A stretch of 64,000 bases of DNA from Kudoa neothunni (Eukaryota; Cnidaria), in contig OZ199840.1 in the NCBI GenBank assembly GCA_964304625.1, forward strand, positions 7,316,001-7,380,000, given 5' to 3'. The translations under genes were made by a program, and so were the position numbers. Below, piece after piece: positions 22,845 to 35,900 of this stretch (positions are counted from its first letter, which is position 1; the number at the start of each line of letters is the position of its first letter). The notes below the pieces were generated by a model. The model was not told the origin of the DNA. It saw only the letters and a program-made list of their open reading frames with translations, and did no database searches.

Positions 22845-23160
22845 TTAAGGACATTATCAAAAAAAAAATAAAACTAAAATTACAAATTTTTTCCATGGAA
22901 GAATTATTTTAAATTTACTGCTAAATAATTTGTTGAGCCATTTTCTTTATCATTATTAAAATAATTTTCATGAAGTATCGCGCTCGCAAGTGCGAAAATT
23001 AGAATTGACCAATTTGGCGCACTTTTTTCTAGTTTCCCAGGGGAATATTTGAAAATAATTTCTCGCTGTATTCACTGTATATATAGAATGATAAAAATGA
23101 CGAAAAATTGTTTCAAATTATAAAACACATTATAGGGTTAAACTAAGCAAAACTGTTGAT
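22845..23160. other. Gap between piggyBac and EMC1
   Basis: About 315 bp of AT-rich DNA with a GCGC-rich patch near 22980-23025 (cgcgctcgcaag, ttggcgcac). No gene was recognised. Confidence 0.4.
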
Positions 23161-26100
23161 TCATAACCATTGATTGTAAAGATTCTTCCTTTTATTGAAA
23201 ATTCTTGAAAACCATAGAACAATAAAAAGTGCGACGATAAAGATCACCACAAAGTAATGGTCAAAATTGACACTTAAAATATCGAAGGGGGCACCATGCA
23301 AGCCTACCAAATGACTACAATATAGACCATTTAACGAAGCAGCACAAACAATTGAGGTAGATTCTAAGTGACTAGGGAATGTGACAATGCTTGACACATT
23401 CATTTCTAAAATCTAATTCAGAAAAAAGAAGCCAAACAAATATCGTTACGGAGATGATTCTTATTGACAATATTTGTTGGATGTTGTTCTATTTGTGGAT
23501 AATAGTCAACAATAGTGGCAGCAGAGTCGGCAATATTTGACTTGTAGTTTCTTCTAGGATCCAATAATTTCTAAAACAATTTATTTCAACAGTATATCAT
23601 ATAAATTAAAGCATACATAAGGAACAACCCATAATCGGCCATTTTGCAAAGATAAAATTAGCGATTTATGCGAGAATCCAAAGTTGGTTGCCGTTGTAGC
23701 AGCCGCAATGATGTTGTAAGCACCCAAAAGGTAGGTTTCTGTCAACACTAATAAATTTTGATCACTAAACTTATTTTCTTTTTCTCCGCTTTTATAATAG
23801 AATCCAAGAACTGATACAGTTGATAATTTGGAACGATAATTTGTGGAAATAATTGTACACACATTGGATACAACGTTAACGAGTACAGTGGAGGGAACCA
23901 AAATATTATGTTTAACAAATCCTTTGATCAATTTTCCAGTTTCGCTGTCAATAAACATGACATTTAGCGCATATGGATTGGCAGCCGTAGTGTTATTTGT
24001 ATGAGTTTTACTGCTGGATGGTTGTACAGTCATATATGATACAGCGACAATTTTTTCTAAATGGAGTGATTTATAAGGCTGATTGTGGAACACCATTTTG
24101 GATTTGTCATTGTAATATTCAGAGACAGACAAGTGAGTACTGATGTAAGAAGCATCATTGGGAAGATTAATATTCCATCGATTGATTATTGAAAATTCAG
24201 ATTTCTTGTTGATGGAAAGAACTGATCCAACAATACTATGATTTTTTTGATACACAATATTGAAAGAAGGAATTTTTGACATGGATTCTAATCTGGAATG
24301 TGAAGGGAAAACAAATATGTCATCGTATGTGTTGGTGGCAAAAACAAGGGCGCTTGAGAGTTGGAAAATATGTAGCGGTTGACATTCGTTAATATTATTA
24401 TTGTTGAGCAGTGTGTAGAGTCCTGGTTGGGAAGCGTTAGAAGAATGGAAGCGTTTTGTGTTGACGGAGTTTACGAAATCATCATTGTTAATTGGGCTTC
24501 CAGTTAATGGATCAAAAACCCAAATTGCTATTTGGCAGCGATTATCACTAATAACTTTTCCAACAACTGCCGCAACCGAGGAACGATACGTACCACCTTT
24601 AACTTCGGCTCTGTCCATCAAAAAAATTGGGAGTGAATTGTTTTTAAAAGGATCAGCGTCGAATGGAGAAAAGATATGCAATTTACGACGCCACAAAATC
24701 TCTCCATCTTTTGAGTACAAACCGTAGACGTAAGATTTGGAGGTGGTCACAAGGAGAATTGTAGAATGTCTTTGGTTTTTGTAAACAGTGAATTTTCTCG
24801 TCAATCCGAAATGAGTTCCAAATTGGATAAAGAATTTGGCCAATGCAATGTACCCAATTTTTAGTCGATAGAACAAACGGGAAATGAATGAGTTGGATTG
24901 ATAAGCTAAATTTTCATCCATATTAACTTTGCGGCGTTCCATAATCTCAATGGGGAGAATGTTGATAATGTCGCCCAAGTTAGATTCGCTGCTCCAATAA
25001 TGTTTTCCGTTATGGAAAAGTTGCAACAGTTGATTGCGATCACTGTCAAAATGCTGACACAACACATAAAGATTGTATGCATTATTCTCCACAGTCAAGA
25101 TATATTTCATAGAGGATAGATGATAATTAGAATCGAAATTTTGTGGTTGGTTGAGTAGAGTTTCATACACAGGCAAAAAATCAATTCTATCCTCCTCAAA
25201 TTGTAGTTCATAGATGGTCAGTTTGTGGTTAGCATCAATAGTAGTGGTATCGTTGAGCACTGAAGCGAATCCTAAATGGATGTGCTGGGTGGACGAATCA
25301 GCTGACTGCATAACAATCACATCCGAAAAATGTGTCGGAATTTGGTTGGTTATATTAGCAATAATTCCATCCGCATAGAAAACATATTTAAGAGTGTTAT
25401 CTACAGCAGAATGTAGTTCAAGTATGGAGTTGGAGTGGAATCGGGAAACAAATGGAATAGTTTCATTGATGCTTAGTCGATATTGGAAGTTGTCACGGTT
25501 TACAGTAAAAAGATAGGATTCATAACGATTTCTATCTTTCTGCTGCTGGCAAAAACAAGCCAATCCATACGTAGAAATGTAACAATCTTGCGATAGATCA
25601 ATATCAATGTTATGTGTTATAGTGGAGGAGTGAGGAGCCAATGTTTTAGGTTCACCAGTAATAACTGACACATCGAGAACCATAACTTGGTTATCTTTTT
25701 TATAGTAGAGAATAATTTTGGGTTGGTAATTCACCGACGAAGCTTGCAATTTGAATGATTTTTCGAGTTGTCCCTCAGTTTTTAACGGTTGCAACATATA
25801 ACTGAAGATAGATGATCCGCTATTTAGGTCGATGCGTTTGAGAATTAAATCATCAGTTAACAAAAACAATTGAACTGAGTTTGTTCCTCCATCAATGATA
25901 GTACACGCGTAGGTGAGAATTCGATCAACAACACCTATCTTGTTGAGTTTATTCCCTGTTGATATATCCCATAAAATTATCTCAGAAAGACCTCTGTTCA
26001 GTACATTCGAATGCAATGTTACAAAAATTTCGTGGTTTTCGTATATCATTGTATAATTGGTTTTTGAAGACGAATCAACCTTGTAGAGTCGCTTTGGTTT

Positions 26101-26373
26101 GTTATCGTAATCACCCAAAGTAAATCTTTCAATATGTGATGGAGTTAAAAATCTTATGTGTTTCATTTGAAAATCGGAAGAAGGGGAAAAATTCACATCA
26201 AACGATGATCCCACCGAATCCGAACTCCAATCTACATTTTCCGCAATTTTCTCATACATATATAATTGGCCACGGCCGACCACCGATAGCAACCAAAGGA
26301 CCACTACAAGCATTACTGATCCTGTAACACAAGGAAGAGTTAGACGAATGGTACCGACAGGTCTTTCGGACAA
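23161..26373 (-). CDS. EMC1: ER membrane protein complex subunit 1
   Basis: EMC1 is the largest subunit of the complex that inserts and folds membrane proteins in the ER. A first exon of about 915 codons carries a hydrophobic N-terminal segment (MLVVVLWLLSVVGRG) then YEKIAENVDW, and a long luminal beta-propeller-like region with YGLYSKDGEILWRRKL and AIWVFDPLTGSPI. It ends in RLWVVPY at a GTATGC donor, joining KLLDPRRNYKSN, the conserved LLDPRRP element. The last exon holds SHLESTSIVCAASLNGLY, APFDILSVNFDHY and a terminal transmembrane helix (FVVIFIVALFIVLWF) with a basic tail. Either ATG (26373 or 26313) could start the protein; the second puts the signal sequence at the terminus, and a TTACAG acceptor sits between them. 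The gene is head-to-head with the COG3-like gene, 48 bp apart. Confidence 0.9.
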
Positions 26374-26421
26374 CTTGATTTTTCGGTTATTTCATTGTTT
26401 GAGCCATTTTAATAACTATCT
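26374..26421. promoter_or_regulatory. 48-bp bidirectional promoter gap
   Basis: Only 48 bp separate the outermost EMC1 ATG and the ATG of the divergent COG3-like gene. Both promoters must lie here or inside the first exons. Unlike other genes in the window, no GCGC motif is seen. Confidence 0.5.
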
Positions 26422-28193
26422 ATGACTTTGAATGAATATTTGAAAAATAATGGCTACAACGAAAACTTGCGTGGTGTATTAACCCGCGATTTAATCGATA
26501 ATATGGTGGACAAAATTGGCAATTCAATTATTAACAAAGAAGTACTTTTAACTTATTATCCATTATAATGAGTTTATTTTTTTTTGCAGAATATTGAAAA
26601 ATATTCCAAAGATTCTAATGAATACAATCGTCAACTAGATGAGATGGTGAGTATGAAGGATTCACTTGAACAGCTCGACAAATCCTACTCCGATCTATTT
26701 CAAAGGGCAACTGTAATAAAACATTCATAAATTATTTTTGTGAGCGTAATTTAATAGAACATTCTTTATGTTAATCAATTGGATGATTTAAATAAAGAAA
26801 TATCAACATCTATACTTAGATTGGATACTGTTGATAAACAGTTGGATCAATATTTAAAATTGAAAGAAGTATTTAATTTAGAATTATAAACAAAGTGAGA
26901 ATAACATTTACGTTAGATTTGCGAATTTTTGGATCAGAATCAAAATATTACTACATCTAATATAGATTATTGCGTCGATTTCATGAAAATGGTTTAATAT
27001 TTTGCTTAATTTAAATGTTTAATTTTTTAATACATCTAGAAGGAGGAAATCCTTGTCAAAAATCAATCTAGTGAAGAGTGTATTCAGTTGTTGGTAAACT
27101 AATGTTGATTGTTTTATTAGCGTGCTAAAGTTGTTATTATAGAAACGTTCTAAGACGTTTGAAAAAAACGTCAAGCAATTTGTGTCGCGTTATTTTGTAA
27201 ATATCATCGAGATAAATAGGCAAATACCGGTCGGATTGACTATTATTAGAAAAGATTATGGTTAATTTATATTGTTAACTCTGATAATAATTCATTACAG
27301 ACGAATTTATTAAATTACTGACGTATTTAAACACTAATTGTGAACGAGAAAATGTTATGGCACTAATGAGTCATTTTTTGTTAATCGGCAGGATTAGATT
27401 AAATTTAGGTGAGTCATTGCTAGAATTTGTGAACTGTATTTTAAACGCCTCAAAGTAAAACTTTTAGTAGATGAATATTAATATGACTTTAGAAATATGC
27501 CAAAAATTGTGGATAACTCTGGAGAGGTGTTTATTTTATGATCATTTTAAAATTCACATTTTTAATTCTTTTTTATTTTTTTAATGGTTTGTAGAGTGTA
27601 AGTCTTTTATTTGAAGAACATAAAATTCCTATTTCTGCTGATCTCAATAAATTAAATGATTGTAGTAATCCTAAAGAATTTTCTGGTAGTTTATGAAAAA
27701 ATACGGTTGTAGAATTGCACGACTGAACTATTATTTTAGATTCTGGTCTTAGTATTATTGGAGTTTTTGTAGACTTTCTCTATAGAAATTTACCATATTT
27801 CGGTTATAAAATAATAAATATGAGGGAAAGCTTCGAATTATTATCTGACTTCAGAAAACAACTAAGTACAGCTATTTTTATTGGATTGTTTTCTAAATAT
27901 GTTGATTTCTTAGTTGTTGGTCTTCTGAAAGAAATGTTAAATAAATATTCGAAAATTTATAGAAAACAAGATTCTGCTAGAGTGAAAAAAATATTTTATT
28001 GAAATGATAAATCGTGTGGAAAATTTTGGTAATTTTTTGGTTGGTGCTGGTTATGTTGTTCATTTGCATTAACAATGTGAAGAAAGCTGCGACACTGCTG
28101 TAGACTTCACTTACAATCCCATCGAAACAGATGACGAATTTTCAAGTGAAATCGACTTTCTCAGGAAATTAGAGCCAGAAAAATCAGCCGAAG
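26422..28193 (+). CDS. COG3-like subunit of the Golgi tethering complex (tentative)
   Basis: COG3 is part of lobe A of the conserved oligomeric Golgi complex. Joined exons start MTLNEYLKNNGYNENLRG, then a coiled-coil region (YNRQLDEMVSMKDSLEQLDK, LYVNQLDDLNKEISTS, LRLDTVDKQLDQYLKLKE) and NIDYCVDFMKMKEEIL with VKQFVSRYFVNIIEINRQ. These align in order with the COG3 Sec34 region, including the YfVN block. Later exons (SLLFEEHKIPISADLN, FRKQLSTAIFIGLF, VDFTYNPIETDDEF) are more divergent but fit the middle of COG3. About ten introns are short. The C-terminal third was not found, so the end given is only the last recognised exon. It may be a different CATCHR-fold tether. Confidence 0.5.
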
Positions 28194-28543
28194 TATTTTT
28201 GTTCATTTTCTCTGTTCAATCTATTGATAAGGGGTTATTTTGTATTCCAATAAATTCTTATTATTACTAATGCACCAAAGATGTGCTGTCTAAATTTTCT
28301 ATTATATTTAAAATTAAAAAATGCATTTTAATGCATAATTATCATGAAAATATAAATTTACACGCTTAAACTTTAATCACGTGCTCACTTACCCATATAT
28401 GAAATACGCGTTTGTCCTTTTCTTTGTTATTTATTATTTTATAATGTCTGATTTCACGTTTATATTACATTAAAAGGTTGAGATATCGACCACACAATTA
28501 AAATATTTGAGTTAAGCGGATCGGTTTTTCCCGAAAATTAATA

Positions 28544-29363
28544 CAATGACATATGGGTCGTACGTAATATCGCAATAAAACGTAAAATAATGAATATATA
28601 GAAAATTTAATCTAAACTCTATAAAATTTATGACAACAGTAACATATTACCTTAAGTTAACTTTAGAAAAGTTAAAATATCGATAGTTTTTATGCATTTT
28701 ATGTGTCGTTCGCGATTATGACGCGATCGTAATGATTTCCCTTTCATAACTACAAATATTATGGCTTTGGCGCCAACAGATGGTTAAAAAATTCTAGCTC
28801 TATCCCAAAAGTTGAAATTATAAAATATCAACAAGTAGCGAACAAATCAAACACTAAATTTGATACAATTATGATCTTTTCTGTAAAAATAAGATCTGCC
28901 TCGAATACTATTATAACTACATAGACTGGTTGTTTTATCATTATAACGATTGTTCTATTCAAAAGTAATAAAAACTCTCAAAGAAAAAAATATGGATTTT
29001 GACCTAGAGGTGAAAGAGTGGATTGAACTGATGAGAGCAAAATAGATAGAAGGTTCTCAATTTGTTTTTATTAATAAAGCTAATGAATTCCTTACGATGT
29101 CTCAGAATCAACACCTGTACCTATAAGTTGGCTTATGATTTAATATAAAGATTTAATATTTCGCATAATACATTTTATAGTAAATCTTCAAATTTTAAAA
29201 TCGTGTTCCATTACAAATTAATTCAAATATTAAACTAAATAAGTATGCTAGTTGGTCGAAATATGACCTAATTTTTTAATTTGTCTAATTTCGCAAGCGC
29301 AAGGTTGTGTCGTGCGTAATGGTTTTAATTTCTCTTTTGATTACGCATGACCCATAGTCACTG
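28544..29363 (+). mobile_element. pogo-derived remnant with N-terminal transposase fragment
   Basis: An 820-bp element with inverted ends: left CAATGACATATGGGTCGTACG, right gcatgacccatagtcactg, flanked by TA (28542-28543 and 29364-29365). At 28992-29130 a plus-strand fragment reads MDFDLEVKEWIELMRAK, a stop, then VFINKANEFLTMSQ, resembling the N-terminal DNA-binding region of pogo/Tc5 transposases. The catalytic part is missing, so this is an internally deleted, non-autonomous copy from another pogo subfamily than the one at 10186. Confidence 0.65.
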
Positions 29364-30025
29364 TATATATATGTAATTGGTAAAAATGTTACCAACATTG
29401 TATGTTTATTAAAAATTTGCAAGTTTTTAAAAATATCTTAGTAAGTTTATTTTATTATCCAATAATAAACAATAATTTTGTTTTTCAACTCTGTACCATT
29501 ATTTCCGAGTTTAATGGCAGGATTAGATATTTCTTGGGGCGCGTTTTATGAATTGTTTTTCGAGTATTTGTTGAAAATCTAAAGCAGATGTTTATTTTAT
29601 TGTTCTTATTATGATGTGCTCTATCTGCTGACCGATTTTGTGAAATTTTGGAATTATTATTTAATGTATTAGTAATCATCATAAATAAAAGATAATAGAT
29701 ATATACATTTGAATTTGTATTTACAAGAAAATTTAAATTGTTATGCAACTCAAATTCGCATCTTTCATTCACAATTGAGACTGCGACCATTCTCAAAATA
29801 TTTCCCAGTCGTAACTTTTTCAACTTTCGCTTTCTTGATAATTTAAGCTTTTGAATTATTGTTTCAAGCTAAGCTGCATTATTTAAATGACCTCTTTTTA
29901 TTTTATTCGAGATCTTCTCTTCAAGATCAGAATAAAGTATACAAATTTAACTCATCTAAGTTATGTCTATTGTAGCCCCGTAGATTTGATTGTATTTAAT
30001 TCGTAAATAATTCTTTTGTGTATAG

Positions 30026-32847
30026 GTAGATTTACTCGATAGAATACGTCTACTTTTCGTTGGAGACAACTTTTCGTTTATCACTTCTGTTAATAAGTCG
30101 GATATGTTTAAAGAATTACATTCAAACGATAGCATTAACGATGTTATTGGATGTGACAAAGTAATTATATAATTATTTTCCTGTTTTTAGTTGAATATAT
30201 ATTTTTGTTAGGAGGATTTGGAAGTGAATCATCCTGAGTTTTGGAGAAAGTTACTCGAGCGCCCTTGTATACTGGGTGACTATTCCTTCGACATTAAAAT
30301 TCATGAATTCGTTCACAAATTTATACTGCTAATGGCCGATTTTTACTTTAATAAACAAAAAAAGTAACAAAATTTGATTAAATTTATTTTTAAATATCTA
30401 AAAGTGAGAATCACTCCATTAAATTTAAAACTCTACGAAATGGATACAAAATATTCACCATTATGGTCAAACACAAGCTTAACGAATGTAAAGTAGATTT
30501 TTTAATAACATTGATTTTTATTTATTCTGTATTTAGGGACAAATCACTAGCTTTGCATTTTTTTACAACGATTTGCAGATACTTAATTATTTTACAACTT
30601 CCCTCAACTTGACCTTCACTTCACATATCTCTTCTTCCCCCTCATGCTTGTTAACGCTTGGGGATTATATGATTGATTTTGATGATACTTTTAACCGTGC
30701 CATCACATCAGTACTGGTAAGTCATCTTACTTATTACATAAATATTTGTGGATTAATGCAGTGGTTAGGTGATTTATGTTTGTAAACTTTTAATAAAGTA
30801 AAACGCCTTACATAGGCTTAGCATTGGTTGTTAAAATGTTCCAATAGATTTAATTCGCTTATTAAAATTATTTAATTCAAATAAATGGAAATTAGTACGC
30901 GGAAAAAATAATAGACCTATGCAACTGAAACTGGCTCCTCCACGCGACGAAAGTGTTTCTGATAAATCCTTTAAATCAGTATATTTTAAACGATAACATA
31001 ACAATAGTTTGTTTTGTTAAATATATCAAAATCTTATATTATCGGTGATTGAGTGTTAGTAACGCGCTTAAATAACAACATTTGTTCAATCCCCTTTACT
31101 CATTTTTATATTTATACAAAGATTTTATAAAACGGAGTCTGAAACTATGATAAAAAAGCTCTTAGGAAATGACCAAGTATTTTATAAATAGTAGCTATTT
31201 TAAGGATAAATTTAGATTATTACTTGTTTTATCTTGTTACAACCGATTATTTTGCGATTTACCTATGCTTTGTATTATTTTCTGTTGATTCGGCGTAATT
31301 TTACCTGCTAAAAATAAGAGGAATTTTTTAAAATTTTTATTCTGCATCACTCATTTTCTAATATGATGTTCTTATAAAACAGAAATATTAGGTCATCGTT
31401 TGTGATTTTTCATATTAAATCGATGTTATTTTTCAATTTTATACTAAATTTGATGTTTTATTGTCGGAGAAATAGAATTATTTTTGACTTTTCAACAGAA
31501 AGTTTTAATGGTGTAGCATGTCATACAATTTTCTGTTTTCTAGGCGTTTCTCGGTTTTTATTAAAACTGATTTGGTTTGTGTGACATTAATATTTTTGGA
31601 GTTTGGATAAAAATTTACTTTCTAAAGTTCGCAGAAAACCTATTTGGTCATCTCTCGATATCACGTAGCAAATTTGGATCGCTACTTCACCGCGATTCAC
31701 GATTACTACATAACACCGAGGCGCGACTCTAATCATTGTTAATAAACGTCAATTCGCCGGCGTGTTGAAATAAATATGTTCAAGTTATTTCCTTTCAAGA
31801 CAACTAATTTTTTTACTATTTATTTAGCTCGAATTAACTGTAAAGTTATCTTTGATCCGTGAGTTGATTTCAGGAATGTTATGTTACCTTCATTTATTTT
31901 TGAACATACACACAGTTTACATTTTTTCTCTATAATATTTATTTGAATACATAAACGAGAGGTGAAAGGAATTTAATTGGCCAAATTAGTTTCGGCATGG
32001 AAAAAACATGTCAACAATAAAATCACTCATCTTTACTTAAATTAAATTCATTATTAATTGAAAATTCTTATTTGACAAAACCTGCAAAAATATCCAATTA
32101 ATCAATGCAGAATTTGCTATAATGATTATCATGTAGATGTTAACAACACTAGTTCATTGTATTAATTTACTAAATTATGTTGTAGAAACATTACAACAGT
32201 TCATTGGTAAAATCTACAAACCAACTTGAACTTAGTTTCATAAACAATAACGTTCAAAAACGCAATTCACATGCTTTGCATCAAGTAACTAAATGATGAT
32301 AGTTTTTAGCTGTTAACATCCTCCGTATTACTATAGATAAAAGATTCGTTAAGAGACTTTTCATTCAAACACAAAAACATTATACCAACGTTGGTCTTAA
32401 AGAAATATGTTGGTATTCTTAGTAACAATGTGGCCGCAGTGGTAGCCTTAAAAATCACTGAGTTGACGGTAAATTAGAATTCGATAAGAAAAGTGGACTT
32501 TTTTGTTCTAGGACATTCCTGAGAAGAACATTCCACATATCGTTGCTCTTATTGAAGATATTATGGATTTCTTTGCCACTTATGGATTGGACACTGGCTC
32601 CAGCGATGAACTTTCAAAAGTTCCCGTTGTTGGTCAACTCAAACACATGATGAAGATACTCACAAGCAATCTGTATATGATAGCTCAAATGTGGAGTGAT
32701 AGCAGCAATGCGGCTGTAGATGATAAAAACGAAAACAGCAACCTACGAACTTACCTCACTAGAGAGCAAATAATCAAACTGATAGAATCAATCTTTCAAG
32801 AGTCGAATATTAGAGCTGATGTTATTGATAAAATACGTTGGGAATGA
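30026..32847 (+). CDS. ZW10: ZW10 kinetochore/ER tethering protein (N-terminus not located)
   Basis: ZW10 acts in the RZZ complex at kinetochores and in the NRZ (Dsl1) tether at the ER. The last exon gives WSDSSNAAVDD, then YLTREQIIKLIESIFQESN and RADVIDKIRWE, matching the family C-terminus (DRWADG..., vRaLIrALFQNTerRAaaLaKI). The exon before it, NIIPTLVLKKYVGILSNNVA, ends with KITELT and splices over a 43-bp intron to DIPEKNIPHIVALIEDIMDF. Upstream exons at 30026-30160, from 30212, near 30420-30490 and from 30540 contain LLDRIRLLFVGDN, HPEFWRKLLERP, SPLWSNTSLTN and FFYNDLQILNYFTTSLNL, like the family FHNNCMYIAHHLLTL block. An intron of about 1.4 kb follows. The first exons may lie 5' of 30026, possibly beyond the pogo remnant. 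Confidence 0.75.
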
Positions 32848-32984
32848 AAAAATAAAATAATCAAAAGAAATATTTTCTACTAATATCTAATATTTTGTTA
32901 CATATACAAAACAAATGATTTTGGTTTTTGATGTGATAATTTACAGCAGAAAGTGGTTAATCATAAGGTGAATCCTCGATACCC

Positions 32985-35900
32985 TTATATTTTCGGGCGT
33001 AGTTTGCCTTTTCTTTTTTTGGCCTGTTTCCTCCAATGTTTATTTGTAACATCAATCATTGATAAAGGATTATTGGATGCAGATCCAATCAAACTGTCGA
33101 TTCTGTCTTTATCGAGTTTTTGTTGGAATTTTTCTTCCATATTGGTTTCATCGACCATCTACGGAGTGGGGTACAAATTAGCGCAAATACATTGAAAAAT
33201 ACGTTTGACATTTTGATAATTTTTGAATGCATCTGATCGCAATAGGATTGAGAATTATCATTGCGTTCGGTAAGAATTTGTTTTATTTGGTTGTAATTAT
33301 TGAAATCAAACGAATCAAAATTTGACGGAGATTGAACGTAGACTAGTTTACCCTTGGAATATATACAATTAATTTCGAATCCAAACATAACACCAACGTC
33401 TATGGTTACATTGACATAATCCTTGAGTAAAATTTTTGATCCTTCATTCAGATTTGCAACTCCACAGGAGGTCAGTAAACCACGCATTACTTAAAAAACT
33501 AAGTCTTACTATTATACACTCGCATATAAAACTAACCTGAAAACGAAGACAACAATTCTTCACTGTTGCAGTAATCAGGATGAATTCTCGCCTTTGTCGT
33601 GGGTATTTTTATATTGTATATGTATTCGAAAACGTATTGAGGTATCCGAGAAACCATCTAATAATAATTATATATTATTATTTGATTGCGGCCAATCGAA
33701 AATATAATTTTAATATATTTTTATTGGTAACAAAATAACCCTGCAATTATCGATGAATTTTGAGGTAGGAAATTAGGCTACATAATAAATTAATTAGATA
33801 AAAATTAAATATTTTCAATTTTATGGCAATCGATTGCTACTAATGTTATTATATTAGGGGACTTTATGAAGACGATAAACATTACACCTAACATTCAAAC
33901 TGATAACAGAAAAAATTTTATATTTCCTAAATAATGTAACATCTTACATAAATTTAACAGCAGAAAAGTTGTTAAATCATTTTATAACAATAAAATTAAC
34001 TAAGGACCAAACGAACTACGAAAAGCAATAATTTAGACAATAAATTGTTTTTTTTTCAAAAATGAACTTTTATAATTCTCTAACTACGTTATTATATGTA
34101 TAAATTATTATTTATTATTCTATTAGTAAATAAAAATTTGGGGAAATTTCCAATCTATCCCAATTTAAAGTAAAATAAATTTCAATTTAAAATGTGTTAC
34201 ATGCGTATACCAAAAATCATTAAATTTTAACAAATTAGCGTAATTTAGAACTAACTAGGCGCTCTTAACACATCGTGTTAGTCCTAAATGTGAATCACTC
34301 ACGCGCTAATTATTTTTGGTTTCTACAGCTCCTATATTTAAGTAGAATGTACAGTTTTTATTCCAAAATCTGTCATACTTATTTTGATATCACAAAAATA
34401 GCACTTAAGAAATAAATTTAATTTAATGTAGCAGATACTAAAAACATTTTCCATGTAAACAATCAATATAACTTACTTAAGAATTAAAAACCGTGCATAA
34501 AACACCTCAAATATATTATTGACATAATTTATAGAAGATAATAGACAATTTTTAAATCTGTGAGGCCAAAATCAAAGAACAAAGACTGAGCCAAGGATTA
34601 AGAGAGTTACAATTTAATAGCATAATTTATTATTTTTCTCATTAATTAAGTGAAAATATTATTTAAAATAACTTAATATAATTTGATGCGATTGATTACT
34701 CCAAAATTCATCCAAATGCATTGATTATCAAAATATTATAAATTTCATTATCTCAATGATAAAGAAATATAGTCATACAAGCTCCATTGCATGAGTGAGG
34801 TCTCGAATGTTGTCAATTGGCAATACACCAGCAAGAATTATGTGCGACAATGAATTGACGAATGTTGGAAAAACCAATCCGGGGCAATCAATCAATTTAA
34901 TGGTTTTATTCAGCATAAAAGTCTATTGAGATGTTATTATAGATAACGAGCTGGCAACAAATAGAATTACTTGGAAATGTTTGGTTTTGCCGGGGGTTGC
35001 GGAAACAGCCACTTTCTTTGTTTGTAACAGTTGATTCAGCGTGGAACTTTTTCCAACATTTGGAAATCCGATCTAAAAGTCGCACAAATTAAAATTTTTA
35101 CAGGAGTTCATACTATAAATCAACCATTCCAATTGCGTAAATATCTGATTGACTTTGAGTAGCGTAGTTTTGAAATATCTCTATCAAATCCGATCGACTA
35201 CAGATTTCATGTTGGTTTGTTGGTTCCTTACAATTTGGTGACAGGAATTTCTCATCGACACTTTTTTCTTAATATTGTAAATTTAATAAAATTCAGCCAA
35301 TCCTTGGTATTTTTTAATTAATCGTTTATATTTTGACCATGGAAAACGTCATTTATTCATATAATAATTTCTGGGTTAATATTTTATACTTAAAATTTGT
35401 CTAAAAATAACAAGAGTTTGTAATATTCTAAAATACGGGATCAATATTACATCAAAATTCAAATAATAAATTTGAAACTACTTAATCTTCTAATTTAGCT
35501 ATGAAATAAAATATAACGTACGTATCCACTTTTATCGGTTTTCTAAAAGCACAACATACTTTAAAAATATTAAATGAGCGATAATTTTATTTTCATTTTA
35601 TAATATTTTGTGGATTTTAGGACAATCAGAAGTAAAACACTCCAAATAAAAAGTATGTGATAAGCTATATCGTCACGCAGTTTTTTAGGCAGACGTTGTG
35701 TTATTAATTAGTTTTTTTTATTCTCACGGATGACCAAATTAAATCCAAAACAAGAATAATACTGATACATATAAAATAATAATATAATAGCATTTCTTTG
35801 AGAGGGACGAAAATTACCATTATATTGCAATTAGCTGTAATATAAATTAACGAAAGTAATGGAATTTAATAAAATAGGGAGTTACATAAGAATTTTTTTA

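Noticed and set aside
26422-28193. N-terminal half of ZW10 rather than a separate gene
   Set aside because: The coiled-coil block and the YFVN segment fit COG3 better than the ZW10 N-terminus, but this was a close call and is reflected in the low confidence.
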